Shown here piece by piece: positions 60,705 to 64,000 of a DNA stretch of 64,000 nucleotides. A program made the translations under genes and the position numbers. Below the pieces are notes generated by a model. That model was not told the origin of the DNA and ran no database searches. It was given only the letters and a program-made list of their open reading frames with translations. Source of the stretch: Pseudodesulfovibrio profundus (GTDB lineage Bacteria; Desulfobacterota; Desulfovibrionia; Desulfovibrionales; Desulfovibrionaceae); the NCBI RefSeq assembly GCF_900217235.1, contig NZ_LT907975.1:1711001-1775000 (forward strand), read 5' to 3'. The first letter of the stretch is position 1. Every line of letters starts with the position of its first letter.

Positions 60705-60937
60705 TATTTGACCACCTTCCCATCGGCAGCGTCTGACTGAACTGTCCAGAGGAAGGAGCAACAGCGAAGAGTTGCCGCCAGCAATAGCAACTCACCAAAC
60801 CATAACCAGACCAACAGGCACGACTCTCCATATCGCCGGGAGAAGAATACTCCCATCGCAGGACGATATGCTGCCGCACCGGTCTGGCTATTCTCAAAAG
60901 GATCACCTTCGAGACTTTTGAACGCCGGAGGCAAACA

Positions 60938-63127
60938 GTGTCCGATCACAAAATTTCCCGCCGCGACTTCTTCAAGGCTTCGAGTCTTTTTGCGGCTTCA
61001 GCCGTAGGTGGCCCGGCAGTGCTGGGTGGCCTGAAAAAAGCACAGGCGGCTCCTGTACAGGCTGCCCCCTGGGAATCCAGGTTTTCCGCCTGTGATATGT
61101 GCTTCAACAAATGCGGTCTCATCGCCCGCGTGGAAGACGGGGTGGTCAAGAAACTTGACCCGAATCCGAAGTTCCTCAAATCACGCGGCATGTTATGCGC
61201 CCGCGGCAATGCGGGCATCCGTCAGGTCTATGACCCGGACCGCCTGAAATACCCCATGCTCCGAAAAGGTGCCCGGGGTGAAGGCAAATGGCAGCGCATT
61301 CCATGGGACGAAGCCCTGGATATGGCTGCGCAAAAGATGCAGGAAGTACGCGAAAAGTACCTCCCCTGCGGCCATCTGTTCTCTGCCGGAACCGACCTCC
61401 ATACACAGTTCGTGGGCCGCTTCGCCGAAGTATACGGCTCATTCAATGTGACATCCCACGAATCCCTGTGTCTGGTCTCCAACAACCGCGCCTTCCTCGA
61501 CACATTCGGCGAGGTGCCCTTTGCCGACGTGCTCCATTCGAAATACGTCATCATGTGTGGTGCCAACCGCTTTGAAGCGTTGGTCACACCGGACTCCATG
61601 GACCTGATGACCGCCATGCGCGAGCACGGCTGCAAGCTGGTCACCCTTGATCCGCGTTACACCAAGACCGCGGCCCTGTCCGATGAATGGCATCCCATCA
61701 AGCCGGGAACCGACATGGCCTTCATGCTCGCCCTGGCCCACGTCATCATCCATGAGAAGCTGTATGACCCGCAGTGGATTGCGGAAAAGACCTACGGCAT
61801 CGAGCAGCTTGCCGAACACGTCAAACAGTACACCCCGCAATTTGCCGCGGAAGAATGCAATATTCCGGCGGAAGATATCGCCCGCATCGCCAGAGAATTG
61901 GCGGCCGCGGCACCGTCGGCCATGATCTACCCGGGTCGACGCAGCTCCGACTACGAAGACTCCACCCAGATCAGGCGCGCTTTTGCCATCGTCAACGGCC
62001 TGCTCGGCAACTGGGACCGTCCCGGTGGCCTGCTGGCCGCCCGAGCAGTGGGACTCAAGGGCGTTCCCTATGATGCCCCCTGGTATGACGACAACCATTT
62101 CGAGCGCGTGGACGGCAACAAGGTACCCATGATGTTCGAGCATGAAGGCTCGTTCCTCATCACCCGTGACGCCATTCTCGCCGACGATCCGTACGAAATC
62201 CGCGGCTGGCTGGTCTACAAGACCAACCCCATGGGTACGGCCCCCAACCGGCAGAAAACCATCGAGATGATGAACAAAATGGACTTCATCACGGTCATCG
62301 ATATCGCCATGTCCGACACGGCATGGTTTGCCGATCTCGTGCTGCCGTCCCAGTCCTATCTGGAGCGCTACGATCCCTGTTCGGGATTGCAGGGCTCAAG
62401 CGCCTGCGCCTGCGTGGTCAAACGCGACCCCGTTGTCGATCCGCTGTACGAATCGCGGCCCTGTTTTGATATCATGAAAGACCTGGCCAACCGGATGGAG
62501 CTTGGCGAATACTTCGACTTCACCATCCCCGAGTACCGTGAGAAGCAATTGGAAGAACTGCCGCACGCCGAGGAAATTCTCGACCGCGACGGCGTCTACT
62601 ACAACCCGTCCAAGGTCTACGGCATCTATGAGGGCAAGGTGTACAAGACCCTGTCCAAGAAGATCGAGCTGTACAACCAGCGATACGAGAAGATGGGCAT
62701 CGACCCGCTGCCGAGCTACACACCGCCGGTCAAGGTCCCGAAAAACCAGTTCCGGCTGATCATCGGCCGCGACGCCATGACGACGCAGTCGTCCACGGCC
62801 AACAATTCACTGCTCAACGAGTTCAACCCCACCAACACGCTGTGGATCAACACGGCCAAGGCCCAGCAACTGGGCATCGCCAATGGCGAAACCGTGGTTG
62901 TTTCCAGCCCGGTGGGAACGCAGGAGCTGCAGGCCGAGGTCACGGACCGTATCCGCGAGGATGCCGTCTACATGCTCACCGGCTACAACACCCTGTCCAC
63001 CATGCAACATCTCGCTCACGGCAACGGGGCGTCCATCAACGAGCTTCTGGTCGATGACTATGACACCGTGACGGGCAACGCCTCCATGCACACCACGTTT
63101 GTCACCGTAACAAGGAAGGTGGCGTAA
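60938..63127 (+). CDS. Tat-exported molybdopterin oxidoreductase (PhsA/PsrA-like)
   Basis: The 729-residue protein starts at a GTG with GGAGG six bases upstream. A Tat signal is present (KISRRDFFKAS, then hydrophobic to residue 30). The [4Fe-4S] ligands are Cys52, 55, 59 and 87, and Cys178 in HESLCLVSNN is the expected molybdenum ligand. This suits thiosulfate or polysulfide reductases of the DMSO reductase family, though arsenate and other substrates are not excluded. It is the catalytic periplasmic subunit of the operon. The stop overlaps the ferredoxin ATG by one base. Confidence 0.88.
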   Translation: MSDHKISRRDFFKASSLFAASAVGGPAVLGGLKKAQAAPVQAAPWESRFSACDMCFNKCGLIARVEDGVVKKLDPNPKFLKSRGMLCARGNAGIRQVYDPDRLKYPMLRKGARGEGKWQRIPWDEALDMAAQKMQEVREKYLPCGHLFSAGTDLHTQFVGRFAEVYGSFNVTSHESLCLVSNNRAFLDTFGEVPFADVLHSKYVIMCGANRFEALVTPDSMDLMTAMREHGCKLVTLDPRYTKTAALSDEWHPIKPGTDMAFMLALAHVIIHEKLYDPQWIAEKTYGIEQLAEHVKQYTPQFAAEECNIPAEDIARIARELAAAAPSAMIYPGRRSSDYEDSTQIRRAFAIVNGLLGNWDRPGGLLAARAVGLKGVPYDAPWYDDNHFERVDGNKVPMMFEHEGSFLITRDAILADDPYEIRGWLVYKTNPMGTAPNRQKTIEMMNKMDFITVIDIAMSDTAWFADLVLPSQSYLERYDPCSGLQGSSACACVVKRDPVVDPLYESRPCFDIMKDLANRMELGEYFDFTIPEYREKQLEELPHAEEILDRDGVYYNPSKVYGIYEGKVYKTLSKKIELYNQRYEKMGIDPLPSYTPPVKVPKNQFRLIIGRDAMTTQSSTANNSLLNEFNPTNTLWINTAKAQQLGIANGETVVVSSPVGTQELQAEVTDRIREDAVYMLTGYNTLSTMQHLAHGNGASINELLVDDYDTVTGNASMHTTFVTVTRKVA

Positions 63128-63876
63128 TGGCACATCAACTGGCAATGGTCATCGATGCGACCAAATGCATCGACTGCAAGGGATGCGTCGCCGCCTGCAA
63201 GGTGGCAAACGACGTACCCGAAGGGCAGTGGCGCAACTGGATCAAGGTGGACGAAACCATACCGGCTCCAGGCCTCCTTCCCAAGCGCAAGGCACGCTTC
63301 CAGCCCGGAGCCTGCATGCATTGCGATATTCCGTCCTGCGTTGACGCCTGTCCGACCGGCGCAACCTACAAGAATATCGACACCGGCGAAGTCATCATCA
63401 ACGAGGACCTGTGCATCGGCTGCGGCAACTGCATTCCGGCCTGCCCATACGGGGCGCGCTTCCGCAATGAGCAGAAGCGCAAAGCCGACAAGTGCAACTA
63501 CTGCCCGGAACGCCGCGCACAGGGCATCCCTCCGGCATGCGTAGACACCTGCCCGACCAAGGCACGGGTATTCGGCGACATCAACGACCCGGAGAGCGAA
63601 GCCGGACGTCTGTATCAAAAAAACAAGGACAGCCTGAAGCGTATCATCGCCAAAACCGAGACCATGCCCAACATGTACTACCTCGGTGATCCCGGCGTGA
63701 CGGACTGGGCTGGCGAAGCGGTCATGCCCGCTTCCATGCTCGCCATGAAGGAGAGCGCGCCGTTCATCAAGGGTATCGTCGGCCTTTCGGGCCTTGGTGT
63801 TCTGGCCATGCTGGCCCGCCAACTGTTCGTCGATTCGCCTGAAGAAACGAGCGGCAAGGAGGACTCCGATGCCTAA
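63127..63876 (+). CDS. four-cluster ferredoxin subunit with C-terminal membrane anchor
   Basis: The 249-residue protein has four cysteine groups that can hold [4Fe-4S] clusters: CIDCKGCVAACK, CMHCDIPSCVDACP, CIGCGNCIPACP and CNYCPER...ACVDTCP. Near the C-terminus is a hydrophobic helix (GIVGLSGLGVLAMLARQLF), as in FdnH-type subunits. It passes electrons between cytochrome b and the molybdoenzyme. It shares a base with the gene before and overlaps the next by eight. Confidence 0.92.
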   Translation: MAHQLAMVIDATKCIDCKGCVAACKVANDVPEGQWRNWIKVDETIPAPGLLPKRKARFQPGACMHCDIPSCVDACPTGATYKNIDTGEVIINEDLCIGCGNCIPACPYGARFRNEQKRKADKCNYCPERRAQGIPPACVDTCPTKARVFGDINDPESEAGRLYQKNKDSLKRIIAKTETMPNMYYLGDPGVTDWAGEAVMPASMLAMKESAPFIKGIVGLSGLGVLAMLARQLFVDSPEETSGKEDSDA

Positions 63877-64000
63877 AATCATGCACAAACGACACGACAA
63901 GTCAGATATCTTCATCCACTGGTACAACGCGGTTTGCTGGATTCTCCTGCTGGTCACCGGCGTGGGGCTTATCCAGCACCAGGCCATCGACCCGTTCGGG
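63869..64000 (+). CDS. cytochrome b subunit, 5' part
   Basis: Only 44 codons are in the window. The sequence has DIFIHWYNAVCWILLLVTGV, a first membrane helix with the haem-binding His-Trp seen in FdnI/PhsC-like subunits. AAGGAGG precedes the ATG, which overlaps the ferredoxin stop by eight bases. It should take electrons from menaquinol. The end lies outside the window. Confidence 0.8.
   Translation, partial: MPKIMHKRHDKSDIFIHWYNAVCWILLLVTGVGLIQHQAIDPFG

Noticed and set aside
1-64000. tRNA, rRNA or CRISPR arrays
   Set aside because: No T-loop GGTTCRA-type context in a cloverleaf, no rRNA-like conserved blocks, and no regularly spaced repeats were seen by eye on either strand.

Overview
The window reads as a contiguous chromosomal segment of a moderately GC-rich anaerobic delta-proteobacterium, most likely a member of the Desulfovibrionaceae (Desulfovibrio/Pseudodesulfovibrio type). 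Supporting signs are a selenocysteine-containing SelD, a PflX-like radical SAM enzyme, a non-adenylylatable type-I glutamine synthetase, paired OmpA/MotB-like stator genes beside fliLNOPQ, multi-PAS hybrid kinases, and a cytochrome c / molybdopterin oxidoreductase / ferredoxin / cytochrome b operon. No sulfate-reduction gene lies in the window, so the lineage is an inference. Genes are densely packed on both strands, with strong, often bidirectional, rho-independent terminators at convergent junctions. No rRNA, tRNA or CRISPR array was seen.

Layout. 1-7 kb: 3' part of a PreP-like M16C protease, an M24 aminopeptidase, a UDP-galactopyranose-mutase-like flavoprotein of the eukaryotic type, and an MltD-like lytic transglycosylase lipoprotein with three LysM repeats. 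7-12.5 kb: a SpoU rRNA methyltransferase, selD with an in-frame UGA, and a six-PAS hybrid histidine kinase. 12.5-16 kb: a FadR-type GntR regulator with its probable operator, then ornithine aminotransferase and a P-loop protein related to cyclic 2,3-diphosphoglycerate synthetase. 16-24.4 kb: two overlapping glycosyltransferase genes, a radical SAM-TPR protein, and a forward operon (deacetylase-like, GNAT, phosphoesterase, rlmH, small protein, YkgJ-type cysteine cluster protein, rfaE2).

24.4-26.8 kb is an AT-richer accessory patch: an orphan gene with an N-terminal zinc-finger-like motif and an IS5-family element inserted 31 bp upstream of its start. 26.8-33.4 kb: glnA, PflX-like radical SAM, universal stress protein, glycosyltransferase, a DUF362 / LUD pair, and an AhpD-like protein. 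33.7-42.8 kb: an ABC exporter whose nucleotide-binding domain has a very large insertion, a complete RsbU/RsbW/RsbV-like partner-switching set, an epimerase, an NtrC/NtrX-type regulator and a methyltransferase. 42.8-51.2 kb: a Lon-like protease, fliQ, fliP, fliO, fliN, fliL, two motB-like genes, motA and yggS, all on the minus strand.

51.8-64 kb: topA, an EamA transporter overlapping sfsA, an HDOD protein, a VOC protein, a thioesterase, small proteins, a phosphoesterase, and a respiratory operon cut by the window end. Three copies of the inverted repeat ATACC-N7-GGTAT precede that operon, one of them lying exactly between a -35 and a -10 element. This, the ABC transporter insertion, the UGA-containing selD, the eukaryotic-type mutase homologue and the IS-flanked orphan gene are the observations most worth following.
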